Shown here one piece after another: positions 1 through 9,138 of a DNA stretch of 64,000 nucleotides. Below the pieces are notes generated by a model, which was not told where the DNA came from, ran no database searches, and saw only the letters and a program-made list of their open reading frames with translations. Where the stretch lies: contig NZ_AP024525.1 in assembly GCF_020886775.1 (NCBI RefSeq), forward strand, positions 558,001-622,000, in the 5' to 3' direction. Position 1 is the stretch's first letter, and the number at the start of each line of letters is the position of its first letter. The position numbers and the translations under genes were made by a program. Source of the DNA: Sinomonas cyclohexanicum. Its GTDB lineage: Bacteria > Actinomycetota > Actinomycetes > Actinomycetales > Micrococcaceae.

Positions 1-270
1 GGGCACTGGTCCTCGGCTCTGGCGGGCAGACGGGGCTCGCGTGCGGTTCTGCTCACACTCGCGGCCAAGGACGGCGTATGCGAGCGCGGAGGGCAGGTGG
101 TGGCGCCCACCGTGAGCAGAATCGCGCACACCGCGGCGGGCGAACCGAATCAAGGCCATCGGCACGCGGGCGTGAGGGCGACCCGAGCACTGGCCCCTCA
201 TCGTAGGGACATGACTCCCCATCGTTCGGGGTCACAGTTCGGGGTCACACGCTGAGCGGCGGCGGCGGGG
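1..270. other. No confident gene at left edge
   Basis: I see no convincing coding frame here. The short open frames are arginine- and proline-rich with no recognisable motif. The only structure I notice is a 10-bp inverted repeat (47-56 and 112-121, TTCTGCTCAC/GTGAGCAGAA) separated by 55 bases. It may be the end or control region of a gene outside the window. Confidence 0.4.
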
Positions 271-798
271 TCAGACCGCGCCGCCGGGGGCTCCGAGGAG
301 CGGCTCCGCCGCGGACCATTCGGCGATCCCGCATCCGTCCGTGCGGGTGAAGCGCCGGTTGATGGACGCGCCGCCCACCGTCCCGGTGACGGTGGCCACC
401 TCGGGGCCGCCGTACTGCTGGGTGCACAGTCGGTTCCGCGGCGGCGGCGCGAGCAGCTCGGGGCGCGCCGCGACGAGCGCGCACGCTGGACCCGCCGCCG
501 GGTGCGTGCTGCCGGGAAGCGCGTCCGGGCCCGAGCAGCGCAGCTTCCACCGCTGTTCCGCATCGCCTGGCGCCCGCACGACGACGACCTCCAGCTCCGC
601 GGTCACCGCGCCGGGGCCGCCGCTCGGCGACCCGGAGGGGGAGGGGGGTGCCCCGCCGGTGGAGGGGGGCGCTGTCGTCCGGGATTCTGACGGATTCGGC
701 GCCGATCCTCCCGGTCCCGCGGCGCACGCGGTGAGGACCGCGGTGTATGCAGCGAAGCCGAGCAGGGCCGGAAGCCAGAGGCCAGCCGTACGCCGCAT
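271..798 (-). CDS. Subtilisin inhibitor-like (SSI) secreted lipoprotein
   Basis: This 175-residue protein has a signal peptide with a lipobox-like cysteine (LTACAAG, near residue 27) and a Pro/Ser/Thr-rich linker. A C-terminal domain of about 110 residues follows, with the hallmarks of the Streptomyces subtilisin inhibitor family: two cysteine pairs, CTQQYGGPEVATVTG, then GRxxRxDGC and a Trp near the end. The family traps secreted subtilisin-like proteases. By alignment with the classical C-P-M-V-Y reactive loop, the P1 position appears to be Gln, so protease specificity is uncertain. The ATG at 798 was chosen because AAAGGAG lies just upstream and the signal peptide starts there. It runs toward the window edge and is separate from the MarR gene behind it. 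Confidence 0.8.
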   Translation of the reverse strand: MRRTAGLWLPALLGFAAYTAVLTACAAGPGGSAPNPSESRTTAPPSTGGAPPSPSGSPSGGPGAVTAELEVVVVRAPGDAEQRWKLRCSGPDALPGSTHPAAGPACALVAARPELLAPPPRNRLCTQQYGGPEVATVTGTVGGASINRRFTRTDGCGIAEWSAAEPLLGAPGGAV

Positions 799-850
799 GT
801 GAGGCTCCTTTGTCGGCACGTCGTGGTTCCCACTGTCCCACAGGCCGGGC

Positions 851-1330
851 TTAACCGTGCGCGAGGGATCCCTCAACGGCGTCGGCCTCGCGGCTGGCCT
901 GGGCCGCGGCGATGAGCCGCATCATGGACCCGTGAAGCTCGGCGGCCTCGTCGCGGGTGATGTTGAGCCGGGCCATCATCGTGGTCGGCACGGAGAGTGC
1001 CTGCTCGCGCAGCGCGGCTCCGCGCGGGGTCAGCGCGACGTCGAGCGCGCGCTCGTTGCCCTTCCTCCGGGTGCGGGTCAGCAGCCCCGCGTCCCCGAGC
1101 CTCTTGAGCAGGGGGGTCACCGTGGCGGGCTCGAGGAGCAGCGCCTCGCTGATCTCCTTCACGGTCCGCGGAGACTGCTCCCAGAGCGCCAGCATCACCA
1201 GATACTGGGGGTGGGTGATGCCGAGCTTGTCCAGGACGGGGCGGTAGGAGGCGATGACGCTGCGGCTCGCGAGGGCCAGGGCGTAGCAGAGCTGCCGCTC
1301 GAGGAGGAGGTCGTCGTCGGTGGTAGCCAT
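851..1330 (-). CDS. MarR/OhrR-type transcriptional regulator
   Basis: This is a 159-residue winged-helix regulator of the MarR family. The N-terminal stretch LERQLCYALALASR has a cysteine near residue 14, where OhrR-type peroxide sensors carry their redox-active Cys, which suggests thiol or hydroperoxide sensing. The helix-turn-helix (TVKEISEALLLEPATVTPLLKRL) and wing (RRKGNERALDVALT) are clear, and the length is typical. The start at 1330 has AAGGA upstream. A perfect palindrome at 1347-1360 lies between this gene and the divergent small gene at 1409, the usual arrangement for an autorepressor. No ohr gene is next to it, so the target genes are unknown. Family assignment is secure; the peroxide-sensing role is inferred. 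Confidence 0.88.
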   Translation of the reverse strand: MATTDDDLLLERQLCYALALASRSVIASYRPVLDKLGITHPQYLVMLALWEQSPRTVKEISEALLLEPATVTPLLKRLGDAGLLTRTRRKGNERALDVALTPRGAALREQALSVPTTMMARLNITRDEAAELHGSMMRLIAAAQASREADAVEGSLAHG

Positions 1331-1346
1331 CACGCATCCTTCATTA

Positions 1347-1360
1347 GTTAGTGCACTAAC
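1347..1360. promoter_or_regulatory. MarR-type operator palindrome
   Basis: GTTAGTGCACTAAC is a perfect 14-bp inverted repeat. It is AT-richer than its surroundings and sits 16 bp upstream of the MarR-family start and about 49 bp before the divergent small gene. Size and position fit a MarR dimer site controlling both directions. Confidence 0.7.
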
Positions 1361-1408
1361 AATCAGGGTACTATCTATCACAGGGACTTGCAGGAAAGGG
1401 AGGACGCC

Positions 1409-1633
1409 ATGTCCGGGGAGAACTTCGCACAGAAGCTCATGCGCGCCACAGGGAAGCTTCTGTACTTCTACGGGCCGGCCAACCGCAGCTCGGCCACCCA
1501 CGAGATGACCGAGGACAACAAGCGCCTCCTCGTCCAGCGCCAGGCCGAGGCCCAGCAGTTCGAGACCATCACGCGGCCGGACGGCAGCACCTACGTGGTG
1601 CCGAAGAACCCCGACGACCAGTCGCTGCGCTGA
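1409..1633 (+). CDS. Small conserved-looking protein of unknown function
   Basis: I do not recognise this 74-residue protein. It is charged and polar, with a Lys/Tyr-rich N-terminus (KLLYFYGPANRSS) and a C-terminal RPDGSTYVVPKNP segment. There is no signal peptide, membrane span or cysteine pair. The ATG at 1409 has a good ribosome-binding site (GGGAGG). It is divergent from the MarR gene and behind its operator palindrome, so it may be under that regulator. Confidence 0.65.
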   Translation: MSGENFAQKLMRATGKLLYFYGPANRSSATHEMTEDNKRLLVQRQAEAQQFETITRPDGSTYVVPKNPDDQSLR

Positions 1634-1704
1634 CCCGCGCCACCCCTGAGATCCAGGTCACGCCGGGCGTACAATGGCCGGTACTGGAAAGGGGGTGAGA
1701 AGAG

Positions 1705-1935
1705 ATGCCCCATACGCACAAGGTTCTCGACACCTTCATGCATGTCACCGAGCGTGCCGCGGCCGTGTGGGGACCGGCGACGCACAGCGACCTCGATGCG
1801 CCGGTGGTCCACAAGCACGACGACTTCGAAGACGCTTCGGAGACCGAGCTCCGCACCTTCGACGTCGAGACTGACACCGAAGGACACCACTACGCCGTCC
1901 GCAAGGACGAGAAGCCCCCGATGACCCACAGCTAG
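1705..1935 (+). CDS. Small acidic/His-rich protein of unknown function
   Basis: This 76-residue soluble protein is rich in Asp, Glu and His (for example VVHKHDDFEDASETELRTF) and I do not recognise it. It has a strong ribosome-binding site (AAGGGGGTGAG) and lies 71 bp after the preceding small gene in the same direction, so the two may be co-transcribed. It ends just before the bidirectional hairpin at 1944-1995. Confidence 0.65.
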   Translation: MPHTHKVLDTFMHVTERAAAVWGPATHSDLDAPVVHKHDDFEDASETELRTFDVETDTEGHHYAVRKDEKPPMTHS

Positions 1936-1943
1936 CTGCAGGA

Positions 1944-1995
1944 GTACGACGGCGGCCGGTCGCCCCACACTCGGGGTGACCGGCCGCCGTCGTAC
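1944..1995. terminator. Bidirectional intrinsic terminator-like hairpin
   Basis: A 23-bp stem (18 perfect outer pairs, GTACGACGGCGGCCGGTC/GACCGGCCGCCGTCGTAC, then GCCCC/GGGGT with one G-T wobble) encloses a 6-nt loop. It lies between the convergent small gene (ends 1935) and lysC (ends 2018), where a shared terminator is expected. There is no long U-tract, which is common for high-GC actinobacteria. Confidence 0.8.
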
Positions 1996-2017
1996 GCTCA
2001 GACGCGCTCGACCAGAG

Positions 2018-3331
2018 TCAGCGGCCCGTGCCGCCGTAGACGGTCGCCTCCGACTCGGCGTCGAGGTTGAAGGCGGAGTGGATGGCGCGGACGGCGTCGT
2101 CCAGCAGATCCGCGCGGGTCACCACGGAGATGCGGATCTCCGAGGTAGAGATCATGTTGATGTTGATCCCGGCGTCGGAGAGGGCCTGGAAGAACGTCGC
2201 GGACACGCCCGGGTTGGAGCGCATGCCAGCGCCGATGAGGGAGAGCTTGCCGATCTCGGCGTTGTACTCGATGTCCTCGAAGCCGATCTCGGACTGCGCG
2301 GCGCGCAGGGCCGCGAGGGCCTCCGCGCCCTCGACGATGGGCAGGGTGAAGGAGATGTCCGTCTTGCCGCGGCCGAACGTGGAGATGTTCTGCACGATCA
2401 TGTCCACGTTCGCGTGCGCCTTGGCGATGACCTGGAAGATCGCGGCCGCCTTGCCGGGGATGTCCGGGACGCCCACCACGGTGACCTTGGCCTCGGAGCG
2501 GTCATGTGCGACGCCGGAGATGATGGGCTGTTCCAAAGCGACTCCCTCGCTGATGGTGATCTTGTCGTCAGGGCTGGGCAGCACCCAGGTCCCCTCGTGG
2601 TTGCTGAACGAGGAGCGAACGTGCACTGGCACCCCGAAGCGGCGCGCGTACTCGACGCAGCGCAGGTGGAGGATCTTCGCGCCGGAGGCGGCGAGCTCGA
2701 GCATCTCCTCGCTCGAGATGCGGTCGATCTTCTTGGCGGTCGGGACCACCCGCGGATCCGCGGTGAAGACGCCGTCCACGTCCGTGTAGATCTCGCACAC
2801 GTCCGCGTCGAGCGCGGCGGCGAGCGCCACCGCTGTCGTGTCCGAGCCGCCGCGGCCGAGCGTCGTGATGTCGTGGGACTCACGGCTCACGCCCTGGAAG
2901 CCCGCGACGATCGCGATGGCGCCCTTGTCCAAGGCGGTGCGGACGCGGTGCGGGTCGACGTCGATGATGCGCGCCTTGCCGTGGATGCCGTCCGTGATCA
3001 TGCCGGCCTGGGAGCCGGTGAAGGAGCGGGCCTTCGCGCCGAGCTTGTTGATCGCCATCGCGAGCAGGGCCATCGAGATGCGCTCGCCGGCGGAGAGGAG
3101 CATGTCCATCTCGCGCGCCGGGGCCTCGTCCGTGATCTGCCCGGACAGGTCGAGGAGCTCGTCCGTGGTGTCACCCATCGCCGAGACCACGACCACGACC
3201 TCGTTGCCCGCGCGCTGCGTGTCCACCACGCGCTGGGCCACCCGCTTGATCCCGGCCGCGTCCGCGACGGAGGAGCCGCCGAACTTCTGGACGATCAGCT
3301 GCCGGGCGGGCAGTTCGAGGGGCAACGACAT
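2018..3331 (-). CDS. lysC: Aspartokinase
   Basis: Aspartate kinase (437 aa) phosphorylates aspartate as the first step toward lysine, methionine and threonine and, in Gram-positives, diaminopimelate for the cell wall. The N-terminal signature [11 protein letters not shown], the kinase core ([45 protein letters not shown]) and two C-terminal ACT domains (from about residue 285, with [17 protein letters not shown]) are all present. I chose the ATG at 3331 because the KFGGSS motif then starts about 15 residues in, as in homologues. In corynebacteria asd follows lysC directly. Here lysC instead converges on unrelated small genes, and no asd is in the window. The ACT domains imply feedback control by lysine/threonine. 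Confidence 0.95.
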   Translation of the reverse strand: MSLPLELPARQLIVQKFGGSSVADAAGIKRVAQRVVDTQRAGNEVVVVVSAMGDTTDELLDLSGQITDEAPAREMDMLLSAGERISMALLAMAINKLGAKARSFTGSQAGMITDGIHGKARIIDVDPHRVRTALDKGAIAIVAGFQGVSRESHDITTLGRGGSDTTAVALAAALDADVCEIYTDVDGVFTADPRVVPTAKKIDRISSEEMLELAASGAKILHLRCVEYARRFGVPVHVRSSFSNHEGTWVLPSPDDKITISEGVALEQPIISGVAHDRSEAKVTVVGVPDIPGKAAAIFQVIAKAHANVDMIVQNISTFGRGKTDISFTLPIVEGAEALAALRAAQSEIGFEDIEYNAEIGKLSLIGAGMRSNPGVSATFFQALSDAGININMISTSEIRISVVTRADLLDDAVRAIHSAFNLDAESEATVYGGTGR

Positions 3332-3437
3332 GCGGGCACACTCACAGGGGGCTAGAGACTGCAGGGATGGTCCCCGCCAGTTTACGCTCCGGGCCCAGAG
3401 CCGGGTGAATTGTGACCGCTCTGCGGACGCCGTCAGC

Positions 3438-4463
3438 TCAGCCGACCAGCTCCGGGTAGTGGAGCCTCGCCGTCTCGGGGTGGGCGCGCAGCCAGCCCTT
3501 GAGGACGTTCTGGCCATAGGAGGCGAGCATGGGGTTGTGCGGGTCGTCGGAGACGCCGCGGGCCTGGGTGGCGAGGTCAGCGGGGAGCTCAACCTTGTCG
3601 ATCACGGCGTCGAGGCGCGGCGACCAGAAGAAGGGCACCGAGTAGCGATCCACGCCCGCGGGCGGGGCGGTCACGCGGTGGATCGTGGCCATGAGGTAGC
3701 CGTCCGTAGCGACCTCGAGCATCTCTCCGAGGTTCACCACGAGCGCGCCCGGGGTGGGCGGGACGTCGATCCACTCCTCCTGCCCGTAGGGCTGCACTTC
3801 GAGGCCGCCCACCTGGTCCTGGAGGAGGAGCGTGACGAAGCCGTAGTCCGCGTGGAGGCCTACGCCTTGCTTGCCGGCCTCGGGGACGATGCCCGTTCCG
3901 ACGTAGTGCACGAGTTTGCCCATCCACGCAGGGGTTCCGGCGAACGGCTCTGCGAAATGGTCCTCGGGCAGGCCGAGCGAGACGGAGATCGCGGAGAGCA
4001 GTTCGGCGCCGACCGTTGACATCAGCTCGGCCCACTCCATGGCGGCCTTCTCGAGGGCCGGGAAGCCGGCCGGCCACTGGTTTGGGCCCTGCAGGTTCAG
4101 GTACGGCTGGTCCGCAGGAACGTCCCCGAGCGGGAGGCGCTCGGGGCCGTAGTCGATCTGCTCGCGTGCGTCCGCCCGGCCTCGGGTGACCTCGGTGCCG
4201 AGACGGGTGTAGCCGCGGAACTGGGCCGAGTTGCGATTGTCGAGGGCGAGGCGGTCCTCGAGCGGCTGGCGGAAGAACTCGGCCACGGTGTCGAGGAGTT
4301 CCTGGTCCTGGCCGGGCCGGGCGCCGTAGCCGATGATCTGGAAGAAGCCGACGTTGTGGGTCGCGTCGCGCAGTGCATCGAGGAAGCCGGGGGTGAAGGC
4401 TCCATCGGCGCCCCTGGCCGTCGAGAGGTCGAGGACCGGGATGGACGTGCGTGCAGTGCTCAT
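3438..4463 (-). CDS. 2-oxoglutarate/Fe(II) oxygenase (isopenicillin-N-synthase-like)
   Basis: This 341-residue protein belongs to the isopenicillin N synthase/2OG-Fe(II) dioxygenase superfamily. It has the DIOX_N part (GFFQIIGYG near residue 40) and the C-terminal double-stranded beta-helix with iron ligands HADYG and a distal His in ATIHRV. An RYS motif at DRYSVPFF binds the 2-oxoglutarate carboxylate. Length is normal. It lies between recR and lysC on the same strand with gaps of 54 bp upstream and 106 bp downstream. The substrate is unknown; bacterial members hydroxylate amino acids, gibberellin-like or other small molecules. Confidence 0.87.
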   Translation of the reverse strand: MSTARTSIPVLDLSTARGADGAFTPGFLDALRDATHNVGFFQIIGYGARPGQDQELLDTVAEFFRQPLEDRLALDNRNSAQFRGYTRLGTEVTRGRADAREQIDYGPERLPLGDVPADQPYLNLQGPNQWPAGFPALEKAAMEWAELMSTVGAELLSAISVSLGLPEDHFAEPFAGTPAWMGKLVHYVGTGIVPEAGKQGVGLHADYGFVTLLLQDQVGGLEVQPYGQEEWIDVPPTPGALVVNLGEMLEVATDGYLMATIHRVTAPPAGVDRYSVPFFWSPRLDAVIDKVELPADLATQARGVSDDPHNPMLASYGQNVLKGWLRAHPETARLHYPELVG

Positions 4464-4517
4464 GAATCCAGCATGCGCCGCGCCTCGGTGGGCGCGTAAC
4501 AATCTGTCACGAAACGG

Positions 4518-5117
4518 TTAGCCGATCGCGCTGCGGCGGCCCTCGAACGCCCGTCCGAGGGTGACCTCGTCGGCGTACTCGAGGTCCCCGCCCACCGGCA
4601 GCCCCGAGGCGAGCCTTGTGACCGTGACGCCGATGGTCTTGAGCATCCGCGCGAGGTATGTGCTCGTGGCCTCGCCCTCGAGGTTGGGGTTCGTGGCGAG
4701 GATGATCTCCGTGACGGTCTCGTCGTTGAGTCGCGTGAGGAGCTCGCGGATGCGCAGCTGGTCCGGCCCGATTCCGGCGATGGGGTTGATCGCGCCCCCG
4801 AGCACGTGGTATCGGCCCCGGTAGGCCCGCGTGCGCTCGATCGCGAGCACGTCCTTGGACTCCTCGACGACGCAGATCACACTCGGATCCCGGCGGGGAT
4901 CGCGGCAGATCGCGCACATGTCCTGCTCGGAGACGTTGCCGCAGATCTGGCAGAACTTCACCCGCTCCTTGACGCCCACGATCGCCGCGGCAAGGCGCTT
5001 CATGTCGTCCGCGTCCGCCTCGAGGATGTGGAACGCAAGCCGCTGGGCGGACTTGGGGCCGATGCCGGGCAGCCGGCCGAGCTCGTCGATCAGATCCTGG
5101 ACTGCGCCTTCATACAC
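4518..5117 (-). CDS. recR: Recombination mediator protein RecR
   Basis: RecR (199 aa) acts with RecF/RecO to load RecA onto gapped DNA. All family parts are present: the N-terminal helix-hairpin-helix ([17 protein letters not shown]), the four-cysteine zinc finger ([17 protein letters not shown]), the Toprim segment ([14 protein letters not shown]) and the C-terminal [17 protein letters not shown]. It starts with GTG at 5117, nine bases after the dnaX stop, as in the common dnaX-recR operon. Confidence 0.97.
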   Translation of the reverse strand: MYEGAVQDLIDELGRLPGIGPKSAQRLAFHILEADADDMKRLAAAIVGVKERVKFCQICGNVSEQDMCAICRDPRRDPSVICVVEESKDVLAIERTRAYRGRYHVLGGAINPIAGIGPDQLRIRELLTRLNDETVTEIILATNPNLEGEATSTYLARMLKTIGVTVTRLASGLPVGGDLEYADEVTLGRAFEGRRSAIG

Positions 5118-5126
5118 CCCACTACG

Positions 5127-8065
5127 CTATCGCGGCGGTATGACAGTTCCGTCCAGGCCGCGCTCCTCGATGAGCCTGCCGCCGAGGATCCGCTCCACGG
5201 CCGCCCGACCGAACAGGGCCGAGTTCTCGATCGTCTCGTCATCCGCGCTCGGGATGTCCTCGACGTAGGGCTGCGGTTGCTCGTCCTGGCCCTGGGCCGC
5301 ATGGGTCGGCTGATGCTGCGCCTGCGACCTCTCGGCCGCAGCCTTCTGGCTCAGCCGCTCGTACATGCTCAGCTTCCGGCCCGCGTCCTGCGGCGGCTGC
5401 GCGGCCTGGGCCGGCTCGACCGGCTGGGCCGTCTGGGCGGGGCGCTGGACGGGTGGTTGGGCGGCGGCCGGCGCGTACGACGGCGATGCTGCCGCCGCCT
5501 CGCGCGGCTGCGTCGCCTCGGCAGCGGGGGAGCCCGCCACGGGCGACTGCGTTCCCCGAGGCTCGCTTGCCCGGCCGGTGCGGACGTTGGACTCGGCACC
5601 CACGCTCCACACGCCGGGCGTGCTCTCCCGGGCGTACGACCACGGGTCCATCGGCTCGGCAGACTCGTTTGCGGTGGTCTCGCGCGCGGCCGGCGGCTCG
5701 GACCGTGGGCCATCCTCCGGCTGCCGAGTCGGGGGCCCGGGAGCCGCCGGCCGGCCCGGCGCGGCGCGGCCGTAGCCCGGATCCTCGGGGTAGGGCTCGT
5801 CCCATTCGCCGGGGGGCTCCTCGTCCGAGAACGGGACATCGTCGTAGGGAGCGGGTGCGGCCGCCGACGGGACGCGTGTCCGTGGCGCGGGCGACGGGCG
5901 CGTGGCGCCGTCCTCTGCCGTGCGTTCGCCGCGCGTGCGTCCCCGTGGTGGCGTGGCGGCTCCGGTAGGTTCCTGGACCTGCGGGGGAGGCGCCGCATTC
6001 TGGGACGCGGCCTTCGCAGGGGTCTCCGTGGCCGGGGCGACCGGCGCCGGCGCGAGGCCCCACGCGACGTCCGCCGCAGACGGGGCAGACGAAACCGGCG
6101 GCGCGGTCGGCGCTGGGGGCGTGGTCGGCACCGGCGGAGCAGCCCGTGGGGGTGGCGCCGGGGCAGGCTGGCGCGAGGCCGCGGGTGCCACCGGCGACGG
6201 CGCAGGCCTGGGGGCCTCGGGCGCCTGGGGTGCAGCGGCGGACGGGGCCTTCTCGGGCACGGGAGTGCCCGGACGCGGGTCAGCCGGTGCTTTTGGGCGG
6301 TGGTCGCCCCCCGCCGTCGGCGCGACGCCGGGGCCATTCCCGCCCGTGACGGCGTCGATCTGGCAGTCGACCCCGAGGACCGTCTGGATGGCCTTGTTCA
6401 GGTTCTGGGAGTGGTCGCCGCGGGTGAACGCCGCGGCGAGGCCGGAGGTGCCGAAGGCGAGTGCAAGGGTCCGGCCGTCGAAGCCCGCCACCGACGCGTT
6501 CGGGCCCACGAGCGCCCACGAGCTGCGCTTGACCTTCGCGAGCGCGTCGAGGATCTCGGGCCACGCGCGGCGGAACATCTCCACACTCCCGGCCCCGCCC
6601 CCTGCGCCGGGGTCGGGGCGTGTGCCACTGAGGTTGGGGCGGGTGGCGCCGAAGTGGGGGGCTGTGCTGCCGAGGTTGGGGCTGGTGGCGCCGAAGTGGG
6701 GGGCTGTGCTGCCGAGGTTGGGGCTGATGGCGCCGAAGTGGGGGGCTGTGCTGCCGAGGTAGGGGCTGGTGGCGCCGAGGTCGGGGGCTGTGCTGCCGAG
6801 GTCGGGGCCTCGGGCTCGGGCCTCGACTCCGCTTCGCGGCGCTCAACCACCGGCGTGGGCGAGCTGGCGGCGGGAGCCGGCTCGGCGCCGTCGTGCGCGA
6901 AGGAGAGGCGGCGCTCGAGCCGGTCCACGCGGGCGGCCCAGCCGCGCTCGCCGGCGTCGGCGGCGGGAAGCATGAGGCGCGCGCAGAGGAGCTCGAGGTG
7001 CAGACGCGGGGAGGTGGCGCCTGTCATCTCGTTGAATGCCTCGTTCGTGACGTCCGCGGCGCGGGAGAGCTCGGCGGCGCCGAGGTTCTGCGCTTGGACC
7101 CGCATCCGGGCGAGCTGGTCGGCGGGGACGCCGCGCAGGATCGCCTCGGCGGCGTCGGGCAGCGCCTGGACGATGATCAGGTCTCTGAACCGCTCGAGCA
7201 GGTCCTCGACGAAGCGCCGCGGGTCGTGGCCGGTCTGGATCACGCGGTCGACGGCGCGGAACACCGTCCCGGAGTCGCCGGCGGCCATGGCGTCCACGAC
7301 GTCGTCGAGCAGTGCCGCGTGCGTGTACCCGAGAAGGGCTACGGCGAGCTCATAGTCGATGCCGGAGTCCCCGGCGCCGGCCATGAGCTGGTCCAGCACG
7401 GACAGCGAATCGCGCACAGACCCGCCGCCCGCGCGGACCACGAGCGAGAGCACGCCCTGCGCGACCGGCACATGCTCGGACGCGCACAGCTGCTCGAGGT
7501 ACGCGAGCAGCGGCTCGGGCGGCACGAGACGGAACGGATAGTGGTGCGTCCGGGACCGGATGGTGCCGATGACCTTGTCCGGCTCGGTGGTTGCGAAGAT
7601 GAACTTGATGTGCTCCGGCGGCTCCTCGACGATCTTCAGGAGCGCGTTGAAGCCCGCCGAGGTGACCATGTGGGCCTCGTCGATGATGAAGATCTTGTAC
7701 CGGTCGCGGACCGGGGCGAACGTGGCGCGCTCGCGGAGGTCGCGCGCGTCGTCGACGCCGCCGTGGCTCGCCGCGTCGATCTCGATGACGTCGAGGGAGC
7801 CGGCGCCGCCGCGCGCCAGCTCAACGCAGCTCGGGCACACGCCGCACGGGTCGGGCGTGGGGCCCTGCTCGCAGTTGAGGCAGCGCGCGAGGATGCGGGC
7901 CGAGGTGGTCTTGCCGCAGCCGCGCGGGCCGGAGAAGAGGTAGGCGTGGTTGACGCGATTCTTGCGCAGCGCCGTCATGAGCGGCTCGGTGACGTGGTCC
8001 TGCCCGATCACGTCCTGGAACGTGTCCGGACGATACCGGCGGTAGAGGGCAGCGGGAGCAGTCAC
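5127..8065 (-). CDS. dnaX: DNA polymerase III subunit gamma/tau (apparent frameshift)
   Basis: DnaX is the AAA+ clamp-loader subunit of DNA polymerase III. From the GTG at 8065 one frame encodes the ATPase: Walker A GPRGCGKT, the zinc module CLNCEQGPTPDPCGVCPSC, Walker B IIDEAH, sensor and lid regions. It then enters a Pro/Ala/Thr/Ser linker containing 14-residue repeats. Near 6590-6605 the coding potential moves into the -1 frame. That frame carries the tau-type segment (EMFRRAWPEILDAL...) and a long Pro-rich tail ending in a positively charged region at 5127. The break lies in a G-rich tract (five Gs, then four Gs). The first frame runs on as non-homologous sequence to 6398. With one inserted base the protein would be about 979 aa, normal for actinobacterial DnaX. 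The gene is essential, so a sequencing or assembly indel is the first explanation; slippage is the alternative. The GTG start avoids overlap with the SRP RNA. Confidence 0.88.
6630..6808. repeat. 42-bp tandem repeat inside dnaX
   Basis: Four full units of 42 bp start at 6630, 6672, 6714 and 6756, followed by a partial unit to 6808. They encode a 14-residue unit (PTSAAQPPTSAPPA and close variants) in the disordered linker of DnaX on the minus strand. Units are nearly identical, so copy number may vary between strains and may be mis-assembled. It lies immediately before the apparent frameshift in translation order. Confidence 0.9.
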
Positions 8066-8124
8066 GGAAGAAACCCTACCAATCGGGGCCGGTGCGCGGC
8101 CCGGGTTATCCACAGGTACGTAAA

Positions 8125-8212
8125 GGCCCCTCATGCACCCGCCAGAGCCCACTTACCCTTGCTACCTTCCGGTCCTGGGGGAGTTCAGCAGGATGACGCC
8201 ACATGAGGGGCC
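8125..8212 (-). ncRNA. ffs: Signal recognition particle RNA, small bacterial type
   Basis: On the minus strand a long hairpin closes with GGCCCCTCATG at one end and CATGAGGGGCC at the other (8202-8212 and 8125-8135). Its apical part carries the SRP RNA signature GACCGGAAGGTAGCAAGGG. Size (about 88-95 nt) and the position directly upstream of dnaX match 4.5S RNA genes of related actinobacteria. A short U-run (CCTTTACG) follows the stem. Confidence 0.93.
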
Positions 8213-8258
8213 GGGTTCCATCTTAGCGGAGATCTGCGGGTGCCTCGAACCGGCCCGT

Positions 8259-9005
8259 TCAGCTGCCGCTGGACGGGCTCGGGGTGGGGGTCGGGGTCGT
8301 GGTCGGGGCGGACGGTGCAGTCGCCTGCGGCGTCGCCTTCGTCTTCGCGGGGGCCTTCTGGATCGCCTCGGCGAGCTTCTGCACGGCCGCGCCGTAGGTG
8401 CCGTCGAGCGCGAGCGACTTGATGGCCTGGGCATCCGCGACCTCCTGCCCGGCGGGAGCGCCGGCGAGCGTCCAGAGGTCCTGCCGCAGCTTCTCGGGCA
8501 GGTGCCGGAACGCGGCCGGGTAGCGGTTGACGACGGCGCGGGCCGCGGCCTGCGCGTGCTGCCCGTAGTCGGCGGTGCCGTCCTGCCGGATCACGACGGC
8601 GAGCGCCCGCCTCAGCGCGGTCCGCACGGGGTGCTTCGCTGCGGCCGCGGTCCTCGGGGACGCGGTGCCGGGTGTTGCGGACGGCGACGGCGAGGCGTCG
8701 CTCGCCGCCGCGGGGGCGACGACTGCAGCAAGCTGCGCAGGGGTCGCGGAGGGCCCGGCGGCGTCGGCGGCGGCGACGTCCGAGTCGAGCCCGTCGAGGG
8801 CCGTCAGACTGGCGAGCGACTCCTGGCCGTCCGCGGCCGCCGGGTCAGCCGAGGCTGTGGCGGCCGTGGCGGGCTGCGCAGGCCGCGCCTGCAGGGCGAC
8901 GGCGGTCCCGCCGCCCGCTAGCAGCGCGGCGGCGATGGCCGAGGTTGCGCCGACGGCCCAGCGGCGCCGGCGTCGGGGAGCGGGGGAGGGGTCCTGAGGG
9001 TACAT
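8259..9005 (-). CDS. Membrane-anchored or secreted protein of unknown function
   Basis: This 248-residue protein has a short cytoplasmic arginine-rich segment (PRRRRRWAV), one hydrophobic segment at about residues 17-35 and an Ala/Pro/Ser-rich outside portion. A helical middle region (HPVRTALRRALAVVIRQDGT...FRHLPEKLRQDLWTLAGAPAG) and a Thr/Pro/Ser low-complexity tail follow. I recognise no family. The start at 9005 is preceded by AAGG; an ATG at 9026 is possible. It is divergent from the two-component system at 9139-11204, so it may be its target or an accessory sensor protein. That is inference only. Confidence 0.65.
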   Translation of the reverse strand: MYPQDPSPAPRRRRRWAVGATSAIAAALLAGGGTAVALQARPAQPATAATASADPAAADGQESLASLTALDGLDSDVAAADAAGPSATPAQLAAVVAPAAASDASPSPSATPGTASPRTAAAAKHPVRTALRRALAVVIRQDGTADYGQHAQAAARAVVNRYPAAFRHLPEKLRQDLWTLAGAPAGQEVADAQAIKSLALDGTYGAAVQKLAEAIQKAPAKTKATPQATAPSAPTTTPTPTPSPSSGS

Positions 9006-9138
9006 GGCCTTGCCTTTCGTTGTCATGCCACCCATGGTTGCGGCCCCGCGCAAGCGCATTGTTCGGCCAATGTTCGGGAAATGTAAGGCGTGGCCGCGCG
9101 CCCGGCCGGGCGGCGCCGTCGTGCGCTTGAATGAAGGT

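Noticed and set aside
53-235. Small minus-strand open frame at the left edge
   Set aside because: Composition is random-like and no ribosome-binding site or motif supports it.
1976-3355. 459-codon open frame on the plus strand opposite lysC
   Set aside because: It is the antisense shadow of a clear aspartokinase; its translation is low-complexity Asp/Gly/Arg/Val with no motif, as usual in very GC-rich DNA.
6630-6808. Regular 42-bp repeats considered as a CRISPR array
   Set aside because: Units are contiguous with no unique spacers and are in frame within a protein-coding gene; no cas genes are present.
4806-7355. 849-codon open frame on the plus strand opposite dnaX
   Set aside because: Antisense of dnaX; composition is Arg/Gly repeats and the segment covering the minisatellite is simply its complement.
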